Origin: Propionispira raffinosivorans DSM 20765
GTDB taxonomy: Bacteria > Bacillota > Negativicutes > Selenomonadales > Selenomonadaceae
NCBI RefSeq assembly: GCF_000381065.1
Contig: NZ_KB905840.1
Span: forward strand, 186,001 to 250,000
DNA length: 64,000 nucleotides
Reading direction: 5' to 3'
Part shown: positions 23,826 to 32,094 of the stretch, one piece after another
How positions within the stretch are numbered: the first letter of the stretch is position 1
How the letters are laid out: each line of letters opens with the position of its first letter
Position numbers and translations under genes: made by a program
Notes under the pieces: model-generated
Seen by the model: the letters and a program-made list of their open reading frames with translations, nothing else
The model's database searches: none
Told to the model about the DNA's origin: nothing

Positions 23826-24298
23826 TAATTATACAAAATGCTGATGTCAAAGGATTGGTCAGTGGCTGTATAAAGTGATAGGATTGTATGGTTGCCAATC
23901 CAGGTACAAGTCGTATGATTTTTCGTTTGAACAATACTTGGCGCCCCATAAAGATTCGTCAAATAATCCTGTATCGTTGCAAAGTCTGCTATAGCTAAAT
24001 GACTCATGAACATTGCTACATAGCCTGTGGAGGCTAGTCCTTTGATTTCGACATATGGGGGAATCATTTTGTTTGGGAGGTAATCATCATATTGATAGGC
24101 GTATACATCAAGAACCGTGTAGGTGTTGATGCCAGAATCATTAGGAATATCAATAAGTTCCAGGCTGGGCATTAGGGTTATATCTGTTCCCCAGTTAAAG
24201 CCGCCAGCACCAGATGGAATATTGAGCGAAGATGCTTGTGTTATAGTCGTGATTTGTAAAAACATCAGCATAAGAATCATACACATAACTTTTTTCAT
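23825..24298 (-). CDS. Hypothetical secreted protein
   Basis: A 157-residue protein with a clear signal peptide (MKKVMCMILMLMFLQITTITQA, cleavage near residue 22). The mature part opens with a GFNWGTDI segment, a pattern I associate with small exported proteins of the diderm Firmicutes that have no known function. It contains TTCTWIGNHTILSLY near the end, suggesting a beta-rich fold. A GGAGGG ribosome site precedes the ATG. It is a single gene. Confidence 0.75.
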   Translation of the reverse strand: MKKVMCMILMLMFLQITTITQASSLNIPSGAGGFNWGTDITLMPSLELIDIPNDSGINTYTVLDVYAYQYDDYLPNKMIPPYVEIKGLASTGYVAMFMSHLAIADFATIQDYLTNLYGAPSIVQTKNHTTCTWIGNHTILSLYTATDQSFDISILYN

Positions 24299-24392
24299 GG
24301 TAAGGACCCTCCTTTTATTTGTGATGCGAATCCAATACTTTTTGTTCTTTTAGTATAGCAGATATTTGGAATGAAAAATTATTCTTCATGAA

Positions 24393-24433
24393 AATAAACG
24401 CTCTGTAAATGTTTCAATTACAGAGCGTTTATT
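24393..24433 (-). terminator. Terminator of the PsiE-family gene
   Basis: Perfect 16-bp stem AATAAACGCTCTGTAA / TTACAGAGCGTTTATT with a nine-base loop, 15 bases after the PsiE-family stop on the minus strand. Confidence 0.85.
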
Positions 24434-24447
24434 ATATACATTGTTCT

Positions 24448-24918
24448 TTAATTGGCAGGAGTTTTAAGTGGATTTTTCATTGAATTTGGCGTGTGCAAAA
24501 TCCAATAGACGATACCAAGTACTAACAGGCTGACTAAGTACACACTGGCGTCCATCAAAGGTACGCCTTCCGTGCTGATGACCAGTAATTTACGAACAAA
24601 TGCCGCGATGGCAACTTCAATAAAAATGGAAACTTGTATTCGTTCTCCCATAAGAGAGCGAACCTCGGAATGCAAGAGTTCAGATAATGTCCATAAAACT
24701 AAAAGTGAACCCAATGCATGGATGGTACCTGTAGCTAAATTGCCATTGAAAAAAATATTATAGATATCAGTGGCAAAAATGACAAGTGTGAGTATAACTG
24801 TGATCATGAGTGCGATGCTAAATAGAACATGCAGGGCTCGAATGAAGTGGTTGATATATTTGGCAATGATCATTTCAAATTGATGACTTTCTTCTAGTTG
24901 ATTTTTGTTAAAATTCAT
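24448..24918 (-). CDS. PsiE family membrane protein
   Basis: A 156-residue protein with four predicted membrane helices, related to the phosphate-starvation-inducible PsiE family. The conserved core is the region around LLVLWTLSELLHSEVRSLMG and IEVAIAAFVRKLLVI. The biochemical function of the family is unknown. A GAGGATA ribosome site precedes the ATG. No Pho-box could be identified with confidence upstream. Confidence 0.85.
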   Translation of the reverse strand: MNFNKNQLEESHQFEMIIAKYINHFIRALHVLFSIALMITVILTLVIFATDIYNIFFNGNLATGTIHALGSLLVLWTLSELLHSEVRSLMGERIQVSIFIEVAIAAFVRKLLVISTEGVPLMDASVYLVSLLVLGIVYWILHTPNSMKNPLKTPAN

Positions 24919-25085
24919 AGCGTATCCTCTTTCATAATTATTCTTATTTAATAATAATTAAAAATTTATTAGTATTATTATAGTTCATTTTATGATATTT
25001 TTCTACTGCTTCGTTTTCTATTTTAGTGAATCGGTAAGATTCTCTGTTGTTTTGGATGTTTTTTGTTGACTTTGTGATGATAAAT

Positions 25086-25137
25086 ATTGTAGTATAAGCG
25101 TATAATCGTATAAGCGATTATACGCTTATACTACAAT
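25086..25137. promoter_or_regulatory. 52-bp perfect palindrome before the ArsR-type gene
   Basis: Arms of 23 bases (25086-25108 and 25115-25137) are exact complements around a six-base loop. TATAAGCG occurs at 25093 and 25109 and its inverse at 25123, so two overlapping regulator sites may exist. The right arm ends one base before the GAGGTG ribosome site of the ArsR gene. TTGACT at 25066-25071 is a possible -35 box, which would place the palindrome over the -10 region. Confidence 0.75.
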
Positions 25138-25148
25138 GAGGTGTGCGG

Positions 25149-25520
25149 ATGGAAAATTTAGTAGATGTTTTAAAAGCATTATCGGATGAAACGCGACTGC
25201 GAATTTTGAATTTATTATATGAACAAGAACTTTGCGTTTGCGACGTGATGGAAACTTTACAGATTTCACAGGCGAAGGCTTCGCGTCATTTAATTTATTT
25301 GAAAAATGCGGGATTGATCACCGATCGAAAATATGCACAGTGGGCATATTATTCTTTGCTAAAAACGACAGATTTAAAATTTATTGATCATTTGATTTAT
25401 GATACTTTACGAAACTTGCGTCTCTATCAGCAGGATTTAGAAAATCAGGAAAAATGGCGGATGGGTAAAGCCGATTTTTGTGATCGTTATGAAGTCAAAC
25501 AAAAGCACTTTAGTATATGA
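25149..25520 (+). CDS. ArsR family transcriptional regulator
   Basis: A 123-residue winged-helix repressor. The helix-3 motif ELCVCDVMETL carries Cys29 and Cys31, the pair that binds arsenite or antimonite in classical ArsR and could also form a sulfur bridge in persulfide sensors. The recognition helix is ISQAKASRHLIYL. The ATG at 25149 fits the GAGGTG site better than the GTG at 25143. It precedes a CoA-disulfide reductase-rhodanese gene by 15 bases, so sensing of reactive sulfur or a thiophilic metal is plausible. It probably represses itself through the palindrome at 25086. Confidence 0.88.
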   Translation: MENLVDVLKALSDETRLRILNLLYEQELCVCDVMETLQISQAKASRHLIYLKNAGLITDRKYAQWAYYSLLKTTDLKFIDHLIYDTLRNLRLYQQDLENQEKWRMGKADFCDRYEVKQKHFSI

Positions 25521-25535
25521 GGGAGTGATATTAAA

Positions 25536-27176
25536 ATGAGGATTATTATTATAGGGTCTGTGGCGGCAGGAACATCAGTTGCGGCGAAAGCGCGCCGCAA
25601 TAATTTAGATGCTGAGCTTGTCATTTATGAAAAAGACCAAGACATTTCATATTCCGTTTGTGGCCTGCCTTATTATATTGGTGAAGACTATATTGAAAGA
25701 GGTCAGCTAAGTCCCCGAGATCCACTTTGGTTTAAAAAACGCTTTGCAATTGATATTTTTACGGGGCATGAAGTTTTGAGCTTAGATGTACAAGATCAAA
25801 CATTGCAGATTAAAAATTTGCAGACGGGTACAGTTTTTTCAGATCAATATGATGTTTTGGTTTTAGCAACAGGGGCAAATGTTGTATCTCCGCCGATTGA
25901 GGGTAAAGATGCTGATCATGTATTTTATTTGCGAAATATTGTGAGTGCCGATAAAATCAAAACATATATCCAAGATAAAGAGCCAAAGACCGCGGTAGTT
26001 GTTGGTAGTGGTTTCATCGGACTTGAAATCGCTGAAAACTTGAGTCGAAAAGGTATGAATGTTACGGTTGTTGAAGCGCTGCCAAAAGTTATGCCGTCTT
26101 ATGATGATGAAATGTCGATTCGCATAAAACAGGAATTGCAGGAACATCAGGTTCAGGTATTTACCGAAGAAAGAGTGCAGGTGATTGATGCCTTGACTAA
26201 AACAGTGCGGACGGATCGTGGCCGCGTGCTGCCAGCAGATTTAGTGATCCTTTCCGTTGGCGTCAAACCAGCGGTAGAACTTGCTCAAAAAGCGGGTATA
26301 AAACTGGGTGTTACGGGAGCCATTGCGGTTGATGCACGAATGGAAACTTCAATTTCAGGTATTTATGCGGTGGGAGATTGTGCGGAAAGTTATTTACTGA
26401 TTGATGGCAGACCGTGTTATCGACCAATGGGGTCAACGGCAAACAAAATGGGCCGGATTGCTGGTGATGTTATTACCAGTGGCGATTTGACGTTTCGTGG
26501 CGTATTAGGTACTGGTATTGTACAAGTTTTTAATTTAAGCTGTGGCCAAACAGGCTATACAGAAACAGCCGCTAAAAAAGCCGGCTATGATGTAGAAGTT
26601 ATTCATAATATAAAGCCAAATCAGACAGAGTATTTTGCCGGAAGTTCAGAACTAATCATTAAGGCAGTCGCCAATAGGAAAACACAAAAACTGCTGGGTG
26701 TGCAAATTATCGGTAAACAAGGTGTAGATAAACGACTGGATGTGTTTGTGACGGCTATTACATTTGGTGCAAAAGTCGGTGATTTGGCACATCTTGATCT
26801 GGCATATGCGCCACCGTTTGCTACGACCAAAGATCCGGTACTTTATACGGGCATGATACTAGATAATGCTTTGCAGCGTGGTCGAAAAATCATTACAAGC
26901 AAGACGCTTATGAACGATCGGGAGTCTTATACCGTCATTGATGTGAGAAGTAATAAAGACTTTGCTAAAGGTCATATTGATGGTGCTATCAATATACCAT
27001 TAGCGGATATTCAAAACCAAGCAGGACAGTTTGACAAAGAGCAGGCTATAGTCGTTCATTGTAATAAAGGTGTAACGGGGAATGCAGCGCAAAATGTATT
27101 AATTAACCTGGGATTTTCCAAAGTATATAATCTTTCAGGTGGTTATAAGGAATATAAAATTGAGCGGGATTTGTAA
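25536..27176 (+). CDS. CoA-disulfide reductase with rhodanese domain (CoADR-RHD)
   Basis: A 546-residue FAD- and NAD(P)H-dependent oxidoreductase. The N-terminal GSVAAGTSVAAKARR binds FAD; the single active cysteine is Cys42 in YSVCGLPYYI, as in CoA-disulfide reductases; VVGSGFIGLEIAENL is the second dinucleotide site; YAVGDCAE closes the FAD domain. A C-terminal rhodanese domain begins near residue 465 and has the active Cys509 in VVHCNKGVTG. Enzymes of this architecture reduce CoA disulfide, CoA persulfide or polysulfide. The link with an ArsR-type regulator fits control by sulfur species. Confidence 0.92.
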   Translation: MRIIIIGSVAAGTSVAAKARRNNLDAELVIYEKDQDISYSVCGLPYYIGEDYIERGQLSPRDPLWFKKRFAIDIFTGHEVLSLDVQDQTLQIKNLQTGTVFSDQYDVLVLATGANVVSPPIEGKDADHVFYLRNIVSADKIKTYIQDKEPKTAVVVGSGFIGLEIAENLSRKGMNVTVVEALPKVMPSYDDEMSIRIKQELQEHQVQVFTEERVQVIDALTKTVRTDRGRVLPADLVILSVGVKPAVELAQKAGIKLGVTGAIAVDARMETSISGIYAVGDCAESYLLIDGRPCYRPMGSTANKMGRIAGDVITSGDLTFRGVLGTGIVQVFNLSCGQTGYTETAAKKAGYDVEVIHNIKPNQTEYFAGSSELIIKAVANRKTQKLLGVQIIGKQGVDKRLDVFVTAITFGAKVGDLAHLDLAYAPPFATTKDPVLYTGMILDNALQRGRKIITSKTLMNDRESYTVIDVRSNKDFAKGHIDGAINIPLADIQNQAGQFDKEQAIVVHCNKGVTGNAAQNVLINLGFSKVYNLSGGYKEYKIERDL

Positions 27177-27237
27177 ATACACGATTGTCATATAGAATAT
27201 TAAATGCAATTTATAGAGAAAAAAGGTGGTGTAATAT

Positions 27238-27879
27238 ATGATTACAAAATCGATTTTAAATCCAGATTCGCTAGTGGTTATAGATGAATCCAGTAAAATG
27301 TCTTATTATGGCTGCGACCAAGATTGGTATAAAACACAGTGGCAGCGCGCTTCTGGCTGTGGACCATCCGTGGCTTGCAATATTATGTTTTATTTGACGA
27401 ATCTGGATAGGGATAGAATGCCAAAAGAAAATTGGCTGAAGCGTATGGAAGAAAGCTGGCAGTATGTAACACCGACGGTGCGAGGTATCTCGTCGAGCAA
27501 GCTTTTTTGTGAATTGATGGCAGATTATATCGATGCCAAGGGTTTGAATTTTGATTTTTCGCGATTTGAGGTGGCGGCGGTGCCTGCTTCGAGACCGCCT
27601 ATCAAGCAACTCTTTCACTTTATTGAGGTTGCATTGAGCAAGGATATGCCAGTCGCATTTTTGAATTTATCGAATGGGAAAGTCGAAAATCTCGATTCAT
27701 GGCATTGGGTAACGGTTGTCGCCATTTCTTATGAAGAAAATGGCAGTGCTGCTTTTGTAAAAGTATTTGATAGTGGTGAATTGAAAACGATTGATTTATT
27801 ACTATGGTATAAATCCACAATCTTAGGTGGTGGTTTCGTGTATTTATCCCCTAAAGAAAAGGCACAGGTAGCTGTTTGA
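27238..27879 (+). CDS. C39-like cysteine peptidase fold protein
   Basis: A 213-residue protein that I tentatively place in the papain-like C39 group. The likely triad is Cys41 in ASGCGPSVACNIM, His156 in DSWHWVTVV and Asp178 in VFDSG, with order and spacing as in that fold. It has no signal peptide or membrane segment, unlike peptidase domains of bacteriocin exporters. The neighbours give no substrate. An AAAAGGTGG site precedes the ATG. Confidence 0.6.
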   Translation: MITKSILNPDSLVVIDESSKMSYYGCDQDWYKTQWQRASGCGPSVACNIMFYLTNLDRDRMPKENWLKRMEESWQYVTPTVRGISSSKLFCELMADYIDAKGLNFDFSRFEVAAVPASRPPIKQLFHFIEVALSKDMPVAFLNLSNGKVENLDSWHWVTVVAISYEENGSAAFVKVFDSGELKTIDLLLWYKSTILGGGFVYLSPKEKAQVAV

Positions 27880-27949
27880 AGTTGACATTTCTTAAAACGG
27901 ATGATAAAGTATGTGAGTATATCACAAATTGAATATTGAATTTCGTATG

Positions 27950-28105
27950 AAGATAATGGGAGAGCGATTTTAGAATCCGCCGAAGATGTTATGCTTTCAG
28001 GCAAAAGGACCGTTATTGGACGAAACTCTGGAGAGCCTCAATAGAGCACCGAAGGAGCAAGCTGATTTTAATAAATCAGTGAATCTCTCAGGTAAAAGGA
28101 CAGAG
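27950..28105 (+). promoter_or_regulatory. Tandem glycine riboswitch
   Basis: Two aptamers follow each other. The first runs from GGGAGAGC (27958) through GCCGAAG (27979-27985) to CAGGCAAAAGGACC (27999-28012). The second runs from CTGGAGAGCC (28028) through CACCGAAGGAGCAAGC to CTCAGGTAAAAGGACAGAG (28087-28105). These are the hallmark glycine-riboswitch core elements. A terminator hairpin at 28128 and a CycA-like permease gene follow. Whether glycine turns the permease on or off cannot be decided by eye. Confidence 0.92.
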
Positions 28106-28127
28106 CAAATTAATTGTTGTATTTTTT

Positions 28128-28156
28128 GAGGCCAAATTTATATGTTTGGCCTCTTT
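28128..28156 (+). terminator. Riboswitch-linked terminator hairpin
   Basis: GAGGCCAAA / TTTGGCCTC stem with an eight-base loop, followed by TTT. It lies 23 bases after the second aptamer and is probably the expression platform. Confidence 0.75.
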
Positions 28157-28306
28157 CTGTATTTTTGCGAGAGGTCTCCATTCATGTATGGAGGGAAGTA
28201 TGTGAGTAGTTTAGCTGTAAATTTATAACGGAATTAGAAAAGTTTTATGGGTAGCTGTAGTTATAAAATTCTAAAATGGTAATATTTCGAAAGGTGGAAT
28301 CTATAT

Positions 28307-29689
28307 ATGGCAGAAAATGAAAATTTATCGAGAGGATTAAAAAATCGTCATGTACAATTATTGGCGATTGGCGGTGCCATTGGTACGGGATTATTTCTAG
28401 GTTCAGGCAGGTCCATTCATTTGGCAGGTCCATCTATTTTATTTGCGTATATGATAACCGGGGTAATTTGTTTTTTTGTCATGCGTGCCTTGGGCGAATT
28501 GTTGCTCTCTAATTTACAATATCGTTCTTTTGTCGATTTTGTTCGTGAATATCTGGGAAATGGGGCGGCATTCATTACGGGCTGGACTTATTGGTTTTGC
28601 TGGATTTCCCTGGCAATGGCTGATGTAACGGCGGCGGGGCTTTATATACAATATTGGTTTCCTGATATCGCGCAATGGGTACCAAGTTTGATCATTTTGA
28701 TCATTTTACTGCTCATGAACCTTACTGCCGTAAAATTGTTTGGTGAAATGGAATTTTGGTTTGCCTTGATTAAGGTTATAGCGATTGTGTCTCTCATTGC
28801 AATCGGCCTTATTATGGTTTTTAAAGTATTTTCTACTGATGTTGGTGTATCGAGCTTTACAAATCTTTGGACGCATGGCGGTTGGTTTCCAAATGGGGCG
28901 GGTGGTTTTGTCCTTTCGTTTCAAATGGTTGTATTTGCGTTTACAGGTATTGAGTTAGTAGGTTTAACAGCTGGTGAAACGGAAAATCCAGAACATGTTA
29001 TTCCACAAGCGATTAACAACATTCCAATTCGTATTATTCTTTTCTATATTGGTGCCCTTTTTGTTATTATGAGTATTTATCCATGGAATTCAATCAGTCC
29101 GGATAAAAGCCCGTTTGTCCAAGTCTTTGCTGCAGTCGGAATTGGCGCTGCCGCAACGATTGTAAATTTTGTTGTACTGACATCCGCGGCATCGGCTTGT
29201 AATAGCGGTATTTTCAGCACGAGCCGGATGGTTTATTCGCTGGCCAAAGAAAATAATGCACCAGCAGCCATGAAAAATTTAACCGTGAATCATGTGCCGG
29301 CGAATGCAACAATTTTTTCCGCTATTGTTATTTTGATTTCTGTTATTTTGAACTATATTATGCCGGAAGGTGTATTTGTCCTCATTACGAGTATATCAAC
29401 CTTTTGCTTTATTTTTATATGGGCAATGATTGTTATCTGCCATTTGAAATATCGTAAAAATAATCCAGCTCTTGCGGCTAAAAGTAAATTCAAAATGCCG
29501 CTCTATCCCGTTATCAACTATATTATTTTAGCTTTTTTTGCTTTTGTGCTTGTAGTATTGGCATTCAATGAAGAAACAAGGGTAGCTCTCTTTGTAACGC
29601 CGGTATGGTTTATGGTGCTTGGTGTGATCTATAAGATTATGAAAGTAAAAGAAAAAAATCAAGAAGATCGTCAAAGTAATTTGGCTTAA
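28307..29689 (+). CDS. cycA: Amino acid permease, CycA-like (glycine/D-alanine/D-serine)
   Basis: A 460-residue, twelve-helix transporter of the amino acid-polyamine-cation superfamily. The opening RGLKNRHVQLLAIGGAIGTG, then GSGRSIHLAGPS and MRALGELLLSNL, match the AAT subfamily containing CycA, a proton symporter for glycine, D-alanine and D-serine. The glycine riboswitch upstream independently supports glycine as a substrate. An AAAGGTGG site precedes the ATG. Confidence 0.85.
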   Translation: MAENENLSRGLKNRHVQLLAIGGAIGTGLFLGSGRSIHLAGPSILFAYMITGVICFFVMRALGELLLSNLQYRSFVDFVREYLGNGAAFITGWTYWFCWISLAMADVTAAGLYIQYWFPDIAQWVPSLIILIILLLMNLTAVKLFGEMEFWFALIKVIAIVSLIAIGLIMVFKVFSTDVGVSSFTNLWTHGGWFPNGAGGFVLSFQMVVFAFTGIELVGLTAGETENPEHVIPQAINNIPIRIILFYIGALFVIMSIYPWNSISPDKSPFVQVFAAVGIGAAATIVNFVVLTSAASACNSGIFSTSRMVYSLAKENNAPAAMKNLTVNHVPANATIFSAIVILISVILNYIMPEGVFVLITSISTFCFIFIWAMIVICHLKYRKNNPALAAKSKFKMPLYPVINYIILAFFAFVLVVLAFNEETRVALFVTPVWFMVLGVIYKIMKVKEKNQEDRQSNLA

Positions 29690-29712
29690 AAATAGCTCCA
29701 GAAATCTCTATA

Positions 29713-29748
29713 CAAAAAAGCTCTGCAAAATTTTGCAGAGCTTTTTTG
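29713..29748. terminator. Perfect-palindrome bidirectional terminator
   Basis: A 36-bp perfect palindrome without a loop, with core GCTCTGCAAAATTTTGCAGAGC flanked by A6 and T6. It separates the convergent cycA and yjhH genes. Its central 32 bases recur at 35183-35214. Confidence 0.9.
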
Positions 29749-29794
29749 CTAGTTTTTGTTATCACTAAAATATGTTGTATTCATATCGGTTTTA

Positions 29795-30691
29795 TTATTG
29801 CTGTTTATGAGCTTCGGTAAGGATGTTTTTAATGTTTTGATATTGTGTATTTGTTACCTGGACGGCGGGACCCTTTGTATACGCAGACATTTCAAGCCCG
29901 TTTGCTTTCACAGCAGCTTTGATTCCAGTGATAAATAAATCGGTTGTATCGTAGAGTTTCATAAGGGTAGATACTTTCTGGGCACATGTTTGAGTTGTAA
30001 TAAAATCTTTATTTTCATAAGCCGTATGCAATGTGGTAAATAATGATGGGTCAACATTTGTTAATCCGCATAAAACACCATCACCACCTGATATTCGGTT
30101 CACCAAGTAATATTCGTCGAATCCAGACAAAATTGAAAAATCAGGACGTTCGGGTTTTATTTTTTGAATTAATTTTCTGGTATGGCTGATATTATCAACC
30201 GTATCTTTAATGCCTACAATATTTGGGTATTTCATGGCTAATTTGTATACTAAATCGGGGGTTAAATCATTGCCTGTTCTGGCAGGAAAGTTGTATAACA
30301 TAATAGGAATGTCGACTTTTTCGGCAATTGTACCAAAATAAATTTCAGCAGCCGTATCTGTCGGTCCAAAATAATAAGGCGATACAGCAACGGCGGCATC
30401 AGCACCAGCAGTTTTAGCATACTGGGTCAGCTCAATTACATCCTCCATTATAGTTCCACCGACGCCAATCATAACAGATACTCGTTTATTCACTGCTTTT
30501 ATGGCAAAATCAATCATTTGTTTTTTTTCGTCCAAGGAAAAAGCAAAAAATTCACCGAGACTGCCGAAAAACAAAATTCCATTAATTCCATTTTTAATTA
30601 GATTATTGATATGTTTTTCCATAGCCGGAAAATTGAATGTTCCATCTTCGTGTAAAATCGTAATACTTGGTGTATAAATACCTTTAAACAT
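29795..30691 (-). CDS. yjhH: 2-keto-3-deoxy-aldonate aldolase (DapA/NanA family, YjhH/YagE-like)
   Basis: A 298-residue class I aldolase of the dihydrodipicolinate synthase superfamily. The Schiff-base lysine is Lys162 (IVGIKDTVDN), the helper tyrosine Tyr133 (YNFPARTG), and the GSLGEF loop (43-48) replaces the GTTGE of DapA. With the YjhG-type dehydratase and GntP permease encoded next to it, the likely reaction is cleavage of 2-keto-3-deoxy-D-xylonate to pyruvate and glycolaldehyde. It is the last gene of the cassette; AAGGAGGGC precedes its ATG. Confidence 0.87.
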   Translation of the reverse strand: MFKGIYTPSITILHEDGTFNFPAMEKHINNLIKNGINGILFFGSLGEFFAFSLDEKKQMIDFAIKAVNKRVSVMIGVGGTIMEDVIELTQYAKTAGADAAVAVSPYYFGPTDTAAEIYFGTIAEKVDIPIMLYNFPARTGNDLTPDLVYKLAMKYPNIVGIKDTVDNISHTRKLIQKIKPERPDFSILSGFDEYYLVNRISGGDGVLCGLTNVDPSLFTTLHTAYENKDFITTQTCAQKVSTLMKLYDTTDLFITGIKAAVKANGLEMSAYTKGPAVQVTNTQYQNIKNILTEAHKQQ

Positions 30692-30721
30692 AAGTAGCCC
30701 TCCTTAAATTTTGTAGGTGTA

Positions 30722-32068
30722 TTAAACAAATAAGCTCAATAGTAAAATAAATAGCAAACCAGATACGGATACAATTGTTGATAGCAACGTCCAGGTGGCA
30801 AATGTTTCTTTTAGACTCAACCCGAAATATTCTTTTACCATCCAAAATCCGGCATCGTTTACATGCGAAGCTATCGCACTGCCAGCACCCGTGGCTAGCG
30901 TTACTAATGCCAAGTTGACATGGGAAGCAGCTAGCATGGGAATAACTAAGCCGGCGGTAGAAAGAGCAGCTACTGTTGCTGACCCTAACGATACACGCAA
31001 AATTGCGGCAACAATCCAAGCAAGCAAAATGGGTGACATGGAGCTTCCTTGAAATAATAGAGCGATATAATCACCAACGCCGCCAGCAATAAGGACTTGT
31101 TTGAAAGCCCCGCCGCCACCGATAATTAAAAGCATCATTCCAATGGAAGCGATTGAGGATGAACAAGCCGCCATTACTTGTTTTATAGGAATGTTCCTGC
31201 GAATTCCCATTGTGTAAAATGCAAGGAGTAAAGATATAAGCATGGCAGTGGAAGGGTTTCCGATAAGATTTACCACTTTAAAAAAGAAACTGTCGGGCAT
31301 TCCGGCTGTGTTTTTTATGATTGAAAGTATTGTTGCAAGTAACATTAAAATGACAGGGAATATTGCCGTTAACAAACTGATGCCAAAGGCAGGCGTTTCT
31401 TCTAACTTTAAAACTTTTTGTTCACCCAATGACGAAATATTACAGTCTTTCGTAAAAGCATTTGGTACAATTTTTTTGGCGAATTTCGTAAATATTGGAC
31501 CTGCTAAAATCACAGATGGTATGGCAACGATAATACCATATAATAAAACAGTTCCAATATCTGCACCATATTCGCCAGCAATGACAGTCGGTCCTGGGTG
31601 CGGTGGGAGGAATGCATGTGTTGCTAATAAAGCAGAAAGCATGGGAATACCTAAATATAATGGTGAAACTTTTAATTCTTTTTCAATTGAAAAAACGATA
31701 GGGATTAATAAAACTAAACCTACTTCGAAGAACATTGCGACACCAACAATAAATGAGGAAACTACAACAGCCCATTGAATTCGTTTTTCACCAAATTTAT
31801 GAATTAAAGTCAGGGCAATTCGTTTTGCTCCGCCCGAGTCAGCAATTAACTTGCCCAACATAGCGCCTAGCCCAAAGATTAAAGCAATATGACCAAGTGT
31901 TCCGCCAATCCCAGATTCAATTGTCAAAACTGTTTTTTCCATTGGTACACCTAAGGCTAAAGAGGCAATGAAAGAGATAATCAAAAGAGAAACAAAGGTA
32001 TTCATTTTAAAGACAGAGATTAATACGATTAAGAGTACTACACCCAGTGCTACAATAAATAATGGCAT
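30722..32068 (-). CDS. GntP family aldonate/gluconate permease
   Basis: A 448-residue membrane protein with about twelve helices of the gluconate:H+ symporter family. Family segments include AFLPPHPGPTVIAGEYGAD and the C-terminal GSATVAALSTAGLVIP with NDAGFWMVKEYFGLS. Its place between the aldolase and dehydratase suggests uptake of D-xylonate or a related aldonate. An AGGAGG site precedes the ATG. Confidence 0.9.
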   Translation of the reverse strand: MPLFIVALGVVLLIVLISVFKMNTFVSLLIISFIASLALGVPMEKTVLTIESGIGGTLGHIALIFGLGAMLGKLIADSGGAKRIALTLIHKFGEKRIQWAVVVSSFIVGVAMFFEVGLVLLIPIVFSIEKELKVSPLYLGIPMLSALLATHAFLPPHPGPTVIAGEYGADIGTVLLYGIIVAIPSVILAGPIFTKFAKKIVPNAFTKDCNISSLGEQKVLKLEETPAFGISLLTAIFPVILMLLATILSIIKNTAGMPDSFFFKVVNLIGNPSTAMLISLLLAFYTMGIRRNIPIKQVMAACSSSIASIGMMLLIIGGGGAFKQVLIAGGVGDYIALLFQGSSMSPILLAWIVAAILRVSLGSATVAALSTAGLVIPMLAASHVNLALVTLATGAGSAIASHVNDAGFWMVKEYFGLSLKETFATWTLLSTIVSVSGLLFILLLSLFV

Positions 32069-32094
32069 AATAATCCTCCTGTTATTGCATATTT

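Noticed and set aside
29756-29938. 60-codon plus-strand frame
   Set aside because: It lies over the end of the yjhH aldolase on the other strand and has no ribosome site or family resemblance.
31242-31778. 178-codon plus-strand frame opposite the GntP permease gene
   Set aside because: It is the antisense shadow of a strongly supported membrane protein; composition is that of a reverse-read hydrophobic gene.
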